Below the pieces are notes generated by a model. It saw only the letters and a list, made by a program, of their open reading frames with translations. It was not told the DNA's origin and made no database searches. The translations under genes and the position numbers were made by a program. From positions 1-61,123 of the forward strand of contig JAZLMM010000054.1 in assembly GCA_045598705.1 (NCBI GenBank): a DNA stretch of 61,123 nucleotides. Direction: 5' to 3'. Positions 42,941-51,290 of the stretch are shown here, piece after piece. Source of the stretch: Scatonaster sp045598705 (GTDB lineage: Bacteria > Bacillota > Clostridia > Saccharofermentanales > Saccharofermentanaceae). Each line of letters opens with the position of its first letter. Positions within the stretch are counted from its first letter, which is position 1.

Positions 42941-43606
42941 TCAATCATCCATCAACGCTTCGAAGTCAACGAAACCTGCTTCATTACAAAATTCTACATA
43001 TTCTTCGTAGAAATCGAAGTCATCGATTTCCGAACTTTCAAAATTGGAGGCGATAATAGTTGAACCTTCAAGTCTGTAGTAGAGGCACATGATGTATCCG
43101 GATTCTTCACTTAAGAAGATGCCCGCGAATTCATCGTCACGATCGTCATTATAGGCGTATTCGAGATCTTCCATTCTTTCTTGCAAACCTCTGATGTACT
43201 TCTTACTGAATCCTGCAGAGGCCTCATTATACAAATCTTCAAATAGTGATTCAGCCTCCTCTTTATCCTTGAAATCCATTACGTAAGCGATAATCGTAGC
43301 ATCGCCTTCCGATTCGCCTAGAACAAATAAATTCTTTAAGCTTCCTTCTTCGAAAGCACCATCTATCGTAAAATCTTCCAATTCATCTTCTGAGAAAGTG
43401 AAGTATACTGCTTCAGATTCCTCCGGTTCGAAGTCATCTTTGAGTAAGGCTTTTCTTGTTTTCTTGTCTGCTTCTTCCGCATCCAATACAGACTCGGCGG
43501 CCTTGGCGCATTTCTTCGAGTATTTGTTGAAATTACTCTTCTTCGCACATCCAGTCATGCTTAGTATCAGCGCCATGGCTATTACACTTGTTAGTAGTTT
43601 CTTCAT
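42941..43606 (-). CDS. Secreted lipoprotein, first of three tandem paralogues
   Basis: A 221-residue lipoprotein: KKLLTSVIAMALILSMTGC lipobox (M-T-G-C), then an acidic, helix-rich domain of about 195 residues. The order of features is the same as in the two upstream genes: KYSKKCAKAAESVLDAEEAD, a DFTIDGAFEEG segment, AYVMDFKDKEEAESLFEDLY, a Tyr-Ala-x-x-Asp stretch, and a closing CNEAGFVDFEALMDD. The repeated acidic C-terminus (E-A-G-x-x-D-F-E) identifies the family. I use ATG 43606, 10 bases after AGGAG, rather than GTG 43609. Function unknown. Confidence 0.78.
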   Translation of the reverse strand: MKKLLTSVIAMALILSMTGCAKKSNFNKYSKKCAKAAESVLDAEEADKKTRKALLKDDFEPEESEAVYFTFSEDELEDFTIDGAFEEGSLKNLFVLGESEGDATIIAYVMDFKDKEEAESLFEDLYNEASAGFSKKYIRGLQERMEDLEYAYNDDRDDEFAGIFLSEESGYIMCLYYRLEGSTIIASNFESSEIDDFDFYEEYVEFCNEAGFVDFEALMDD

Positions 43607-43634
43607 CACTCATATTCTCCTATCATCTTGGGAA

Positions 43635-44300
43635 TTAAGCATCTTCCAGCATTTCTTCGAAGTCGACCAGACCAGCTTCTTTACAGAAGTCGATGAATTC
43701 ATCGAAAAAGTCTGTTGGAGTGTTAGAGAAATAACTTGCATAAACTAAGACATTACCATCGAGCTTGATATAGAAGGCTACCCCCGTGGATTCATTCTCG
43801 TTATCGAATTTGAAGATGGATGCAAGCTCGTTATCGTCATCGTCTTTCACAGCGCATTCGACATCGCCAATCTTCTTCAATGACTTGATCTCTTTACTGG
43901 AATATAACTGTCCGTTTTCTTCTTTGAAATCCTCGAAGAAATCTTCGGCATCGTCCTTGTCGGCAAATTCGAGGAGGAGACACAAGATGGCTTCGTTGTC
44001 TTCTCCACCACCCACGAGCGTCATGTTTTTCAAGGCTTCTTCGTCGATCGCGCCATCCATCGTAAATTCTTCCAATTCATCCTGAGTGTAAGAAGCATAA
44101 ACAGGATCTCCGCTCGTCGGGTCACCTGAATCGTCCAGATATGATTTCTTCTCTTTCTTACTTGCTTCTTCTGCATCTAGTTCAGATTCGGCAGCCGCTA
44201 TGATCTTCTTCGAAACCTTGTTATAACTACTCTTCTTGGAACATCCTGTCATGCTTATCAGCAATCCCATAGCCAACACACTTGCAAATACTTTCTTCAT
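43635..44300 (-). CDS. Secreted lipoprotein, second tandem paralogue
   Basis: A 221-residue paralogue of its neighbours: KKVFASVLAMGLLISMTGC lipobox, KVSKKIIAAAESELDAEEAS, a DFT/EFTMDGAIDEEALKN segment, LLLEFADKDDAEDFFEDFKE, and ending CKEAGLVDFEEMLEDA. The start has GAGGT upstream. It lies 29 bases from the next gene, so they are probably one operon, while a separate promoter region precedes it (AT-rich, 44325-44400) with TTTCGTATCG at 44316. Function unknown. Confidence 0.78.
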   Translation of the reverse strand: MKKVFASVLAMGLLISMTGCSKKSSYNKVSKKIIAAAESELDAEEASKKEKKSYLDDSGDPTSGDPVYASYTQDELEEFTMDGAIDEEALKNMTLVGGGEDNEAILCLLLEFADKDDAEDFFEDFKEENGQLYSSKEIKSLKKIGDVECAVKDDDDNELASIFKFDNENESTGVAFYIKLDGNVLVYASYFSNTPTDFFDEFIDFCKEAGLVDFEEMLEDA

Positions 44301-44416
44301 CGAACTTACCTCATCTTTCGTATCGTGCTTCGAATATAAGTGTTTCGAAGCAATTCACCCAGTATATTTATATTATAATATATTTATATCGATGTGGCAA
44401 AAGCACTGCCGAATGA

Positions 44417-45088
44417 TCAAGCATCTTCCAGCATTTCTTCGAAGTCGGCAAGTCCTGCTTCCTTGGTGAAGTCGTAGTACTCTTCGTACAGATCTGCATC
44501 CGTATAGCAAGCACAAGCGACGAATGTAATCACGCTTCCGTCGATATTCAAATAGTAACTGACTGCTTGACCATTGTCCTCATTTACCATGATGAATGCA
44601 TATTCCGTTTCACTTTCATCGTTCAGCGCATATTCGAAGTTCGCCTCTTTGGACTTCTTCTTCAACTCTTTTTCTGAAGGGAAGTTGGAACTTAAATTCT
44701 CGAGAAGGTTATCATACACGTCTTCTGCGATGTCTTTGTCCTGAAGTTCTACGATATAGGAATATACACAACTTCTATCTTCGGATTTGCAGATGACAGT
44801 CAGATTCTTTGCATCTCCTTCATCCATGCAATCGTCCATCGTGAAATCTTCCGTCTCGTCGCCGGAATATGTGCAGTAAAAACCATCGTTGAACATCTCA
44901 TCTGTCGGCTTTACTGTATCTTTTTGAAATGCTTTTCTCACTTTCTTACTTCCTTCTTCTGCGTCCATGGTAGACTCAGCAGCCTTGATGAGCTTCTTGG
45001 ATGTTTTACTATATTTACCACCCTTGGCGCATCCTGTCATGCTTAAGATCATTCCAATTGCCAATACACTTGCGAATACTTTCTTCAT
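44417..45088 (-). CDS. Secreted lipoprotein, third tandem paralogue
   Basis: A 223-residue paralogue: KKVFASVLAIGMILSMTGC lipobox, KTSKKLIKAAESTMDAEEGS, DFTMDDCMDEGDAKN, YIVELQDKDIAEDVYDNLLE, then TKEAGLADFEEMLEDA. Signal peptide and C-terminus are almost the same as those of the preceding gene while the middle has diverged, which suggests duplication followed by selection for different ligands. GAGGT precedes the start. Its promoter region holds the palindrome CGATACG...CGTATCG at 45134-45161. Function unknown. Confidence 0.78.
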   Translation of the reverse strand: MKKVFASVLAIGMILSMTGCAKGGKYSKTSKKLIKAAESTMDAEEGSKKVRKAFQKDTVKPTDEMFNDGFYCTYSGDETEDFTMDDCMDEGDAKNLTVICKSEDRSCVYSYIVELQDKDIAEDVYDNLLENLSSNFPSEKELKKKSKEANFEYALNDESETEYAFIMVNEDNGQAVSYYLNIDGSVITFVACACYTDADLYEEYYDFTKEAGLADFEEMLEDA

Positions 45089-45133
45089 AACCCTTACCTC
45101 AACTTATCATGTGTTTACTTTCTGCTTTTCATC

Positions 45134-45161
45134 CGATACGTAATTACTATATTTCGTATCG
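45134..45161. promoter_or_regulatory. Palindrome upstream of the lipoprotein genes
   Basis: CGATACG (45134-45140) and CGTATCG (45155-45161) form an inverted repeat; the 10-mer TTTCGTATCG ends here and recurs at 44316-44325 before the second paralogue. A shared regulator site is possible. Confidence 0.35.
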
Positions 45162-45248
45162 ACACACATGTATATGACGACATAAGATTGGTTTCTGTTT
45201 CAATTAATTAGAATATCTGCTCGAAAATCGTGTAGGCGTTTGAATGGC

Positions 45249-45277
45249 TTGACTTGAATAGGGATTGGGGGTACATT
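45249..45277 (+). promoter_or_regulatory. Promoter of the alpha/beta hydrolase gene
   Basis: TTGACT (45249-45254) and TACATT (45272-45277) are 17 bases apart. Confidence 0.5.
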
Positions 45278-45354
45278 CAACTTTGTACTCTTGTTGAGAA
45301 CGATAAGCGTATGAGAAGATGACTTCCGGGAGAAGCGGAGAAGAGGATACAACA

Positions 45355-46134
45355 ATGAATGCCTGTAATACGAATTCAACGATGGAATATGTAAGAATAG
45401 GACAGGGAAGTAAGACATTTGTCCTATTATCGGGCATCGGGATGACTAGTGTCCTGGGAAGTGCAGAAGCAGTTGGGAATCTATATGGACGATTCTTGGA
45501 TGATTACACGCTTTATCTCTTTGACCGCAGTATGACGATTCCAGCTGATGCGACGGTTTCGGATTTCACAAGAGATACGTTGGCTTGCCTCGAAGCAGAC
45601 GGCGTAGAACATGCGGTGATTACAGGCATGTCACAAGGGGGTATGATAGGTCAACAGATTGCACTTGATCGACCAGACTTCGTAGAGAAACTGATTCTGT
45701 GTTCCAGTTGTTCTTCACCGAATGATCAGTCTCTTGCACTGATGAATAGATGGCTGGCGGCGGCAGAATCTGGTGATGCACGTACTTTGAATCAGATGTT
45801 CGTAGAATACGTATATAGTGAAGTGACCAAGTCGAAGTTCGGGGATTATTTCCGAGAACATGAGGCAGATGGCACTCCGGAACAGTGCCGTCGCTTTGCG
45901 ACACTCCTTTCAGCATGTATGTCATTTGATGTGAAGGATCGACTTCCGGAGATTCACTGCCCGACATTGATACTTGGTTCGAAGCAAGATCAGGTTCTGG
46001 GAGAAGAGGGCTCCTTATCACTTACTCGGATCCCGAATAGTCAGATTTATCTTTATGACGGATATGGACATGCTGTATACGATGAAGCGCCGGATTTCCT
46101 TGACCATATCGAAGCGTTTGTTCATCTTCCCTGA
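45355..46134 (+). CDS. Alpha/beta hydrolase
   Basis: A 259-residue soluble hydrolase of the alpha/beta fold. The nucleophile elbow is GMSQGG (Ser93). The acid is likely in LGSKQDQVLG, and the His in DGYGHAVYDEA. The order Ser-Asp-His and the spacing are standard. The oxyanion region is near FVLLSGIG. Family members are esterases, lactonases or C-C hydrolases; the substrate is unknown. Start taken at ATG 45355 after GAGGAT; a frame start at 45319 lacks one. It is in a single-gene unit between the divergent lipoproteins and the HD-GYP gene. Confidence 0.85.
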   Translation: MNACNTNSTMEYVRIGQGSKTFVLLSGIGMTSVLGSAEAVGNLYGRFLDDYTLYLFDRSMTIPADATVSDFTRDTLACLEADGVEHAVITGMSQGGMIGQQIALDRPDFVEKLILCSSCSSPNDQSLALMNRWLAAAESGDARTLNQMFVEYVYSEVTKSKFGDYFREHEADGTPEQCRRFATLLSACMSFDVKDRLPEIHCPTLILGSKQDQVLGEEGSLSLTRIPNSQIYLYDGYGHAVYDEAPDFLDHIEAFVHLP

Positions 46135-46214
46135 ATAAGTGCCATTCTTGCTTTTGTCCAGGTGGTTGTAGCATACTGTAATCAATACGAGTGAGAACGT
46201 GGGGAATTAACAAC

Positions 46215-47897
46215 ATGGTTTCTTTTTTTACTTGGGCATATGGGATCTGTCTTATTCTATCCATCTTGTGTTTCTGCTTTCTTGTGCTACAGAAGGCAAG
46301 TAATCATCAACAGTTTCTATCGAAATGTTTCCTGGCCGAGACGGTGATGCTGGCTGGGTACTGGCTTCGTATTACGGCATCAGATATGGGGCAACTGGTC
46401 AGTGCACAGAAATTGATTTTTGTGGGCGGTTGTGTCCTCTACCTCATGTTGTTCCGTTTTGCAGTGGATATTTGTGGTTTTAAACTTCCGAAGTATGTGC
46501 ACATCATGATGACGACGTTTGCGCTGTGCTTGATGGGAATTATGTTTACTTTCGATCAGCATCAGTTGGTCTACACATCCATTGCCTTCGATGACACGGG
46601 TGTCGTACCTACTTTGGTGGAGAAGTCCGGCGTGTTCATCTACATCTATCGTGCGCAATTCTTCGGATATTCTTTCTTGATGTTGCTGGTCTCCCTGATT
46701 GCGATTGGTCGCCATAAGATTACGAAGCAGCGCATGATTCGAACAGAACTTCTGGTGTTTGCTGCGCTACAACCCGCAATCGCTTTCTCAATTGAGAAAA
46801 TCGGAGATCTGACTTTCAACATCCTGCCTTTCGCCTGTGCAGTCTCCATAGTTGTCATTACGTACGTAGTATACAGGAGAAGTATCTACGATATCAGCGA
46901 CGAGGTCCGTGAGATGGCCTATGAGAAGGTGGATGCGGCGATTATTACCGTAAGCTTCGATCATCTCTACCAGAACTGCAATCCATTGGCGCAAGAGATG
47001 TTCCCAGGACTTCGTAAACTTGCTTATCATGAGAAACTAGATATCGAGGAATTCAGCGTGCTCCATGAGATTCTAGATGGTCACCGAAAGGAATACTTCT
47101 ATAACAGTCGAGTGTATGAGACGGAAATCCAGAACATCACGAAGAAGAACCGACTTGCCGGTAAGGTCATCTGGCTCAAAGATGCGACGTCCCACGTGGA
47201 GAAGGTCAACTTCATGAAGCATTATCAGGAGGAACTGTCGCGACTGGTGGACAGTAAGACGGCACATATTATCGAGATCCAGAATCGGGTCCTCGTAGCC
47301 ATGTCGGATATAATTGAAGGGCGTGACGGCAGTACGGGCGGTCATGTCAAGCGTACAAGCTATGTGGTCAAGCTCCTTACCGAAGAGATGGCAAAGGAGG
47401 ATATGTATCAAGCATATCGAGTGATTTTCAGTCATATTCAGACTACAGCTCCACTTCATGATCTTGGAAAACTATCTGTAGATGACCAGATTCTTCGTAA
47501 ACCTGGTAAGCTTACCGATGAAGAATACGAGCAAATGAAGACTCATGCGGTGAAGGGTGAGCAGATGATCTCAACGGTCCTGGATGGGATTGAGAATGTA
47601 GATGTAATGCGCATATCAAAGAATATCGCACGACACCATCACGAACGTTGGGACGGACGTGGATATCCAGATCATCTGGAGGGAGAGAAGATTCCGCTAG
47701 AGGCTCGTATCATGGCCGTGGCTGATGTGTACGATGCGCTGGTCAGTCGTCGTTGCTACAAAGAACCAATGTCTTTTGAGAAAGCGAATCAGATCATGCA
47801 AGAATCTTTCGGCTCACAGTTTGATCCGAATTTGAAGCAGTATTTTGACATTTGTCTTCCTGCAATCGAACAATACTATAAAGAGAACGACCGCTGA
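46215..47897 (+). CDS. 7TM-PAS-HD-GYP protein (cyclic-di-GMP phosphodiesterase)
   Basis: A 560-residue sensor. The first 225 residues have seven membrane helices like the 7TM region of histidine kinases (FFTWAYGICLILSILCFCFL onward). A PAS-like domain follows (AIITVSFDHLYQNCNPLAQE). The HD-GYP domain has HDLGKLSVDDQ and HHERWDGRGYPDHLEG with further conserved AVADVYDALVSRRCYKEPM. The metal ligands and the GYP motif are all present, so it is likely active and hydrolyses cyclic-di-GMP to GMP/pGpG. A PAS ligand or membrane signal should control it. ATG 46215 has GGGG before it; GTG 46191 is also possible. The window holds two HD-GYP genes but no GGDEF cyclase. Confidence 0.9.
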   Translation: MVSFFTWAYGICLILSILCFCFLVLQKASNHQQFLSKCFLAETVMLAGYWLRITASDMGQLVSAQKLIFVGGCVLYLMLFRFAVDICGFKLPKYVHIMMTTFALCLMGIMFTFDQHQLVYTSIAFDDTGVVPTLVEKSGVFIYIYRAQFFGYSFLMLLVSLIAIGRHKITKQRMIRTELLVFAALQPAIAFSIEKIGDLTFNILPFACAVSIVVITYVVYRRSIYDISDEVREMAYEKVDAAIITVSFDHLYQNCNPLAQEMFPGLRKLAYHEKLDIEEFSVLHEILDGHRKEYFYNSRVYETEIQNITKKNRLAGKVIWLKDATSHVEKVNFMKHYQEELSRLVDSKTAHIIEIQNRVLVAMSDIIEGRDGSTGGHVKRTSYVVKLLTEEMAKEDMYQAYRVIFSHIQTTAPLHDLGKLSVDDQILRKPGKLTDEEYEQMKTHAVKGEQMISTVLDGIENVDVMRISKNIARHHHERWDGRGYPDHLEGEKIPLEARIMAVADVYDALVSRRCYKEPMSFEKANQIMQESFGSQFDPNLKQYFDICLPAIEQYYKENDR

Positions 47898-47898
47898 A

Positions 47899-47918
47899 AT
47901 AGAAGTGCATCCTTCTAT
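47899..47918. terminator. Short hairpin between convergent genes
   Basis: ATAGAAG-TGCATC-CTTCTAT has a 7-bp stem and sits between the HD-GYP gene and the convergent permease. It may serve as a bidirectional terminator, but the T tracts are weak. Confidence 0.4.
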
Positions 47919-47953
47919 CTAAGCGGCCGTAGAAAGCAATTCTTCAGTTCCAA

Positions 47954-49417
47954 TCAGGCGAATTTCTTGCGCTGGGAAATGTAGAAGATTGCGCCTAGTA
48001 CGATCCATACTAAGAGCAACATGTATGACTCATTGACGAAGTGAACACCCTCGAGCCCCGGAATCGGTACCAACTGCAGAATCATGAAGCAGACGGAGAA
48101 GATAACACCCAGTGTGGCCATAATCTTAAGAAGCAGTGTACCGTCACCATCTTTTCTCAATGTATGGAGCGTAGCCAGGCTGGTGAAACCGTATCCGATG
48201 GAAGCACCGATGGCGGACATATCCACGAACCAACCAAGTGCCTCACGACCAAGGATCGGGCCGGACAGTGAGATGAGAATGCAGAAGAGCATCGCATTCT
48301 TCGGTGTCTTATGTTTCTCGTCGATCTTGCCGAAGAACTTCGGGAGGTATCCGTCGCGGCTCATGGAATACATGAGTCGGGAAGAGGCGAGATAGAATCC
48401 CATGATACCGGAGAGGACCGCACAGGAAACGCCTACACCAATCAGCACTTTGCCGAATGTGCCAAGTAGTTCCTCGGCGGCTACAAGCAGTACCCAATCA
48501 CCGGCCATCACTCGATCAGGCCAGTTCTCCAATGCGACTGCTGCGACAGTGTTGTTGGATGTGTATACGAAACAACCGAAGGTAATGGCGATTACCATGA
48601 TGAACATAACCTTCTTATAGGAGAAGTTGAACTCTTCAGCTGCCTGAGGGATTGTGTCGAAACCAACGAAAGCCCACGGAGCGATTGCAAAGGTCGCAAG
48701 TATGGCAGAGAATATCCCGGCCGTTCCACTGTGCGCATATTGACTGATGTTGGCGGTTGTTGCATTGGCACTTACGGCTGCAGCTTTGTCGAAACCCCAA
48801 ATTGGTTCCATGTTCATGCCTTTGGACTTGGCTGAAATCAGCGCGGATATACAAAGTGTAAAAGCACAGACTGCCAGCAAAGAAGCCAGAACAGTCTGAA
48901 TAAAGCCTGCCTTCTTCACGCCAATAATGTTCAAAATACCAAAGAGGATTAAGATGAAGCAGGCGAAGAATGTCTCACCCATCCATACATCAAATCCTGC
49001 AATCTTATAGTGCCAACCGAATTTCAGAATGTCGGCTGCGCCGTCCAGACCATCTACAATGAGCCCAATAGCGGTGGAGTTCATAGGAACGTTTGTGAGA
49101 TATGCGGCAACCAAGAACCACCCGCAGATATAAGCGGGGAACTTGCCGAAGCACATCTTGGTGAATGTGAACTCGCCACCTGCCTTCGGGAACTTCGGTA
49201 CCATATATGCATAACTGAATGCGATGATGACCATAACTAATGCGCCAAGTAACATGGCGATGGCAGTGCCGGCCACACCGGAATTTGGCAGGAATTTCTT
49301 TCCAGGATTGATGAAAGAACCCCACCCAATGATGCAACCAAAGGCAATGGCCCAAACGTGCATTGGATTCAGCTGACGCTGTAGACTCTCCGAGTTGTTT
49401 GTTTCGTTATTTGACAT
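47954..49417 (-). CDS. APC-superfamily amino acid permease
   Basis: A 487-residue, 12-helix permease of the amino acid-polyamine-organocation superfamily. The N-terminal helix has FGCIIGWGSFINPGKKFL with the G-x-G substrate loop, and AYMVPKFPKAGGEFTFTKMC is the conserved helix 2-3 segment. Later LATFAIAPWAFVGFDTIPQA and SRLMYSMSRDGYLPKFFGKI match the family. It probably imports an amino acid with protons or by exchange; the substrate cannot be assigned. GAGGT precedes the start. The gene converges with the HD-GYP gene. Confidence 0.92.
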   Translation of the reverse strand: MSNNETNNSESLQRQLNPMHVWAIAFGCIIGWGSFINPGKKFLPNSGVAGTAIAMLLGALVMVIIAFSYAYMVPKFPKAGGEFTFTKMCFGKFPAYICGWFLVAAYLTNVPMNSTAIGLIVDGLDGAADILKFGWHYKIAGFDVWMGETFFACFILILFGILNIIGVKKAGFIQTVLASLLAVCAFTLCISALISAKSKGMNMEPIWGFDKAAAVSANATTANISQYAHSGTAGIFSAILATFAIAPWAFVGFDTIPQAAEEFNFSYKKVMFIMVIAITFGCFVYTSNNTVAAVALENWPDRVMAGDWVLLVAAEELLGTFGKVLIGVGVSCAVLSGIMGFYLASSRLMYSMSRDGYLPKFFGKIDEKHKTPKNAMLFCILISLSGPILGREALGWFVDMSAIGASIGYGFTSLATLHTLRKDGDGTLLLKIMATLGVIFSVCFMILQLVPIPGLEGVHFVNESYMLLLVWIVLGAIFYISQRKKFA

Positions 49418-49545
49418 AGCTTCGACCTCGCATTTTACTCACGCATAACGGACATATAATACTATGTTTCCCATATTAGTGGCAAGTGTGAGAATCCTAC
49501 ATGGTGCGACCGGATAAGAATGACGATGCAAGATATGAGAAACGG

Positions 49546-49554
49546 TGCTATAAT
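49546..49554 (+). promoter_or_regulatory. Extended -10 promoter
   Basis: TGCTATAAT, 43 bases before the ATG at 49598. No good -35 is seen. Confidence 0.55.
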
Positions 49555-49597
49555 GTGTTCGATTTTCTACATATGATGAGAAGAGGGATAGGAAGAT

Positions 49598-50125
49598 ATG
49601 GCTGAGATGGAACAGAATGAGAATCAAGTTTCGAAGAATACGAATGATTCATTGAATAAACTCGAGAATGACTTGAAACAAGGTCTGGTGGACTCTGTTC
49701 AGAATGAGGAACCGGTTTTGCAGATCGGTGATTCGGACGATGAAACTGCGGAGATGCTAGAACGACATAATGAACGTTCTTTCCCAGATAGACATCGCCC
49801 ACAACTGATACTCAGCATGAGTTGCATGCTGGGATTCCTTTTTGCGGTATTAAGCACGATTGCATGCTTGATTCCGGCTATCCCTCCTGTTCTCAATCAG
49901 TTGTCGATTCACAATACACTTGTATGGGAAGGCATTGTGCTCGGTTGCGCAGTGATTGCGCTGATTCTCTCTATAATAGGTGTAGTATCCTGCCGTAAAC
50001 CGCATCATGTCGGTCGTAGCTTCGGGACATATGGTATCGTATTTGCTTCTGTAACTGCACTCGTATGTATCGGACTGATCATTCTTGATGTATATCTCTT
50101 GGACAAAGTCGCTGCAGTAGTGTAA
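49598..50125 (+). CDS. Small membrane protein with long acidic N-terminal tail
   Basis: A 175-residue protein. Residues 1-68 are hydrophilic and Glu/Asn/Asp-rich. Three membrane helices follow (ILSMSCMLGFLFAVLSTIAC, VWEGIVLGCAVIALILSIIG, IVFASVTALVCIGLIILDVY), connected by short loops. The helix pattern is like DUF4190 proteins. GGGATAGGAAG precedes the ATG. It is seven bases before the methyltransferase gene, so they are likely co-transcribed, but no functional link is evident. I do not recognise a specific family. Confidence 0.65.
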   Translation: MAEMEQNENQVSKNTNDSLNKLENDLKQGLVDSVQNEEPVLQIGDSDDETAEMLERHNERSFPDRHRPQLILSMSCMLGFLFAVLSTIACLIPAIPPVLNQLSIHNTLVWEGIVLGCAVIALILSIIGVVSCRKPHHVGRSFGTYGIVFASVTALVCIGLIILDVYLLDKVAAVV

Positions 50126-50132
50126 TTGCCTC

Positions 50133-50699
50133 ATGTATACTTTTCTTTACGCAAATCATGAAATTCGAATCGAGACAGAATCCTCTTTGTTTTCACCGAA
50201 AGAAGCAGACAAGGGGACTCTTGCGATGCTGAAGTTTGTGGAATTTCATCCTGAAGACAAGGTTCTTGACTTAGGATGTGGATGTGGCATCGTCTCGTTG
50301 GCGGCAGCGGCAAGCGGTGTTCATCCTTCTAATCTGGTGCTGACGGATATTGATCCGACGGCCGTTGCCGTGGCTTCGAAAAACTTGACCAATAACGGCT
50401 TTGATGGTGCTACATGTGTTGTAGGAGATGGACTGTCACAGGTTCCGGGTAGTGATTTCGATCTGATCCTCAGCAATCCACCGTATCACACTGATTTCAA
50501 AGTTGCGAAGACTTTCATAGAGAAAGGCTTCAACCGATTGAGAATCGGTGGGAAGATGTTCATGGTTACCAAACGTAAAGATTGGTACAAGAACAAATTA
50601 ATATCAATTTTTGGTGGTGTAAGAATCTATGAGGAAAATGGCTATTACGTTTTTGAAGCCCAGAAAAGGGCGCCTTCATACGCGACAAAACGGAAATAA
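50133..50699 (+). CDS. RsmC-like class I methyltransferase
   Basis: A 188-residue SAM-dependent methyltransferase. Motif I is VLDLGCGCGIVSL. VLTDIDPTAVAVASKNL binds the ribose of SAM. DLILSNPPYHTDF is the N-P-P-Y active-site motif of N6-adenine/N2-guanine methyltransferases; with SLFSPKEADKGT near the start, the best fit is the RsmC/RlmG group that makes m2G in ribosomal RNA. It is shorter than RsmC because the N-terminal pseudo-domain is missing, as in Gram-positive RsmC-like proteins. No ribosome site is obvious; coupling to the preceding gene is likely. Confidence 0.82.
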   Translation: MYTFLYANHEIRIETESSLFSPKEADKGTLAMLKFVEFHPEDKVLDLGCGCGIVSLAAAASGVHPSNLVLTDIDPTAVAVASKNLTNNGFDGATCVVGDGLSQVPGSDFDLILSNPPYHTDFKVAKTFIEKGFNRLRIGGKMFMVTKRKDWYKNKLISIFGGVRIYEENGYYVFEAQKRAPSYATKRK

Positions 50700-50722
50700 G
50701 TTGTGAAATTTTCTTGTATAGA

Positions 50723-50899
50723 TTATTGAGATACTTTGTAAGAGAGGTTCTTTTCCTGAATAGAAAGCAAAATAGTAGCTCGCAAATTGAAGTTCTGGCC
50801 GTTTTCCTCTTGCATTACAAGTAGGATAATAAAGACAGTAAAGAACTCATGCATACCGTTTTTCATACACGCTGTTGGTAGTAACCACCTCCTTATCAT
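50723..50899 (-). CDS. Possible small membrane peptide (candidate type I toxin)
   Basis: A 58-codon frame on the minus strand. Its middle, HEFFTVFIILLVMQEEN, could span the membrane. An AAGGAGGTGG site is inside the first codons, so the real start may be the later Met12 (50866) or nearby. A plus-strand hairpin with T-rich tail ends at 50957, and a plus-strand RNA ending there would overlap the ribosome site. This is the layout of a type I toxin-antitoxin locus, but sequence similarity to known toxins is weak. Low confidence. Confidence 0.3.
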   Translation of the reverse strand: MIRRWLLPTACMKNGMHEFFTVFIILLVMQEENGQNFNLRATILLSIQEKNLSYKVSQ

Positions 50900-50915
50900 A
50901 AGCTTCCAACATAGA

Positions 50916-50957
50916 CGCTGTCCCGAGACCTAATGGTTTTGGGACAGCGCTTTCTTT
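50916..50957 (+). terminator. Hairpin terminator, plus strand
   Basis: CGCTGTCCC and GGGACAGCG pair across a 16-base loop; CTTTCTTTAA follows. It ends either the methyltransferase operon with a long 3' region or a small antisense RNA. Confidence 0.65.
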
Positions 50958-51184
50958 AATACTTGTTTGTTACCTTGTTCGATTCTTTTTTTGATATATT
51001 AATGAATTGTGAAAAATACATTTTGAGATAGCAAATTACTCTTTTCGTGCTACCTTCGAGATGAAATCTAGTGTAATATATAAATCAAACAAGTCGATGT
51101 CGTTTCTGCATTCATATCATTGAGTAGAAATGACATTTTTCTCGACTACTTGAGTCAACGAATAATAGACATCATGCTACTTGC
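50958..51184. other. AT-rich intergenic region upstream of rpiA
   Basis: No gene is visible. AT-rich stretches (TATATTAATG near 50995, AATATATAA near 51076) and a TTGAGT at 51149 may belong to a promoter of rpiA, but the -10 is not obvious. Confidence 0.35.
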
Positions 51185-51290
51185 GCGAGAAGAAGCGCAA
51201 CGAGTCGTATTTACTCATTGGGGACCGAGCGGTAGAACTAGCTGCTCGTAGAGGAGAACGAAACGTGAAAGAGAGGATGGTATTATCGAG
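51185..51290 (+). promoter_or_regulatory. Structured leader of rpiA with a possible short leader frame
   Basis: The leader can form TTGCGC/GCGCAA near 51181 and CGAGC/GCTCG near 51226-51248. GAGGAG at 51251 precedes a GTG at 51265, which opens a 24-codon frame (to 51339) that overlaps the rpiA start in another phase. The ribosome site for rpiA itself (GAGAGGA) is about 14 bases from its ATG. A translational control element is possible. Confidence 0.35.
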
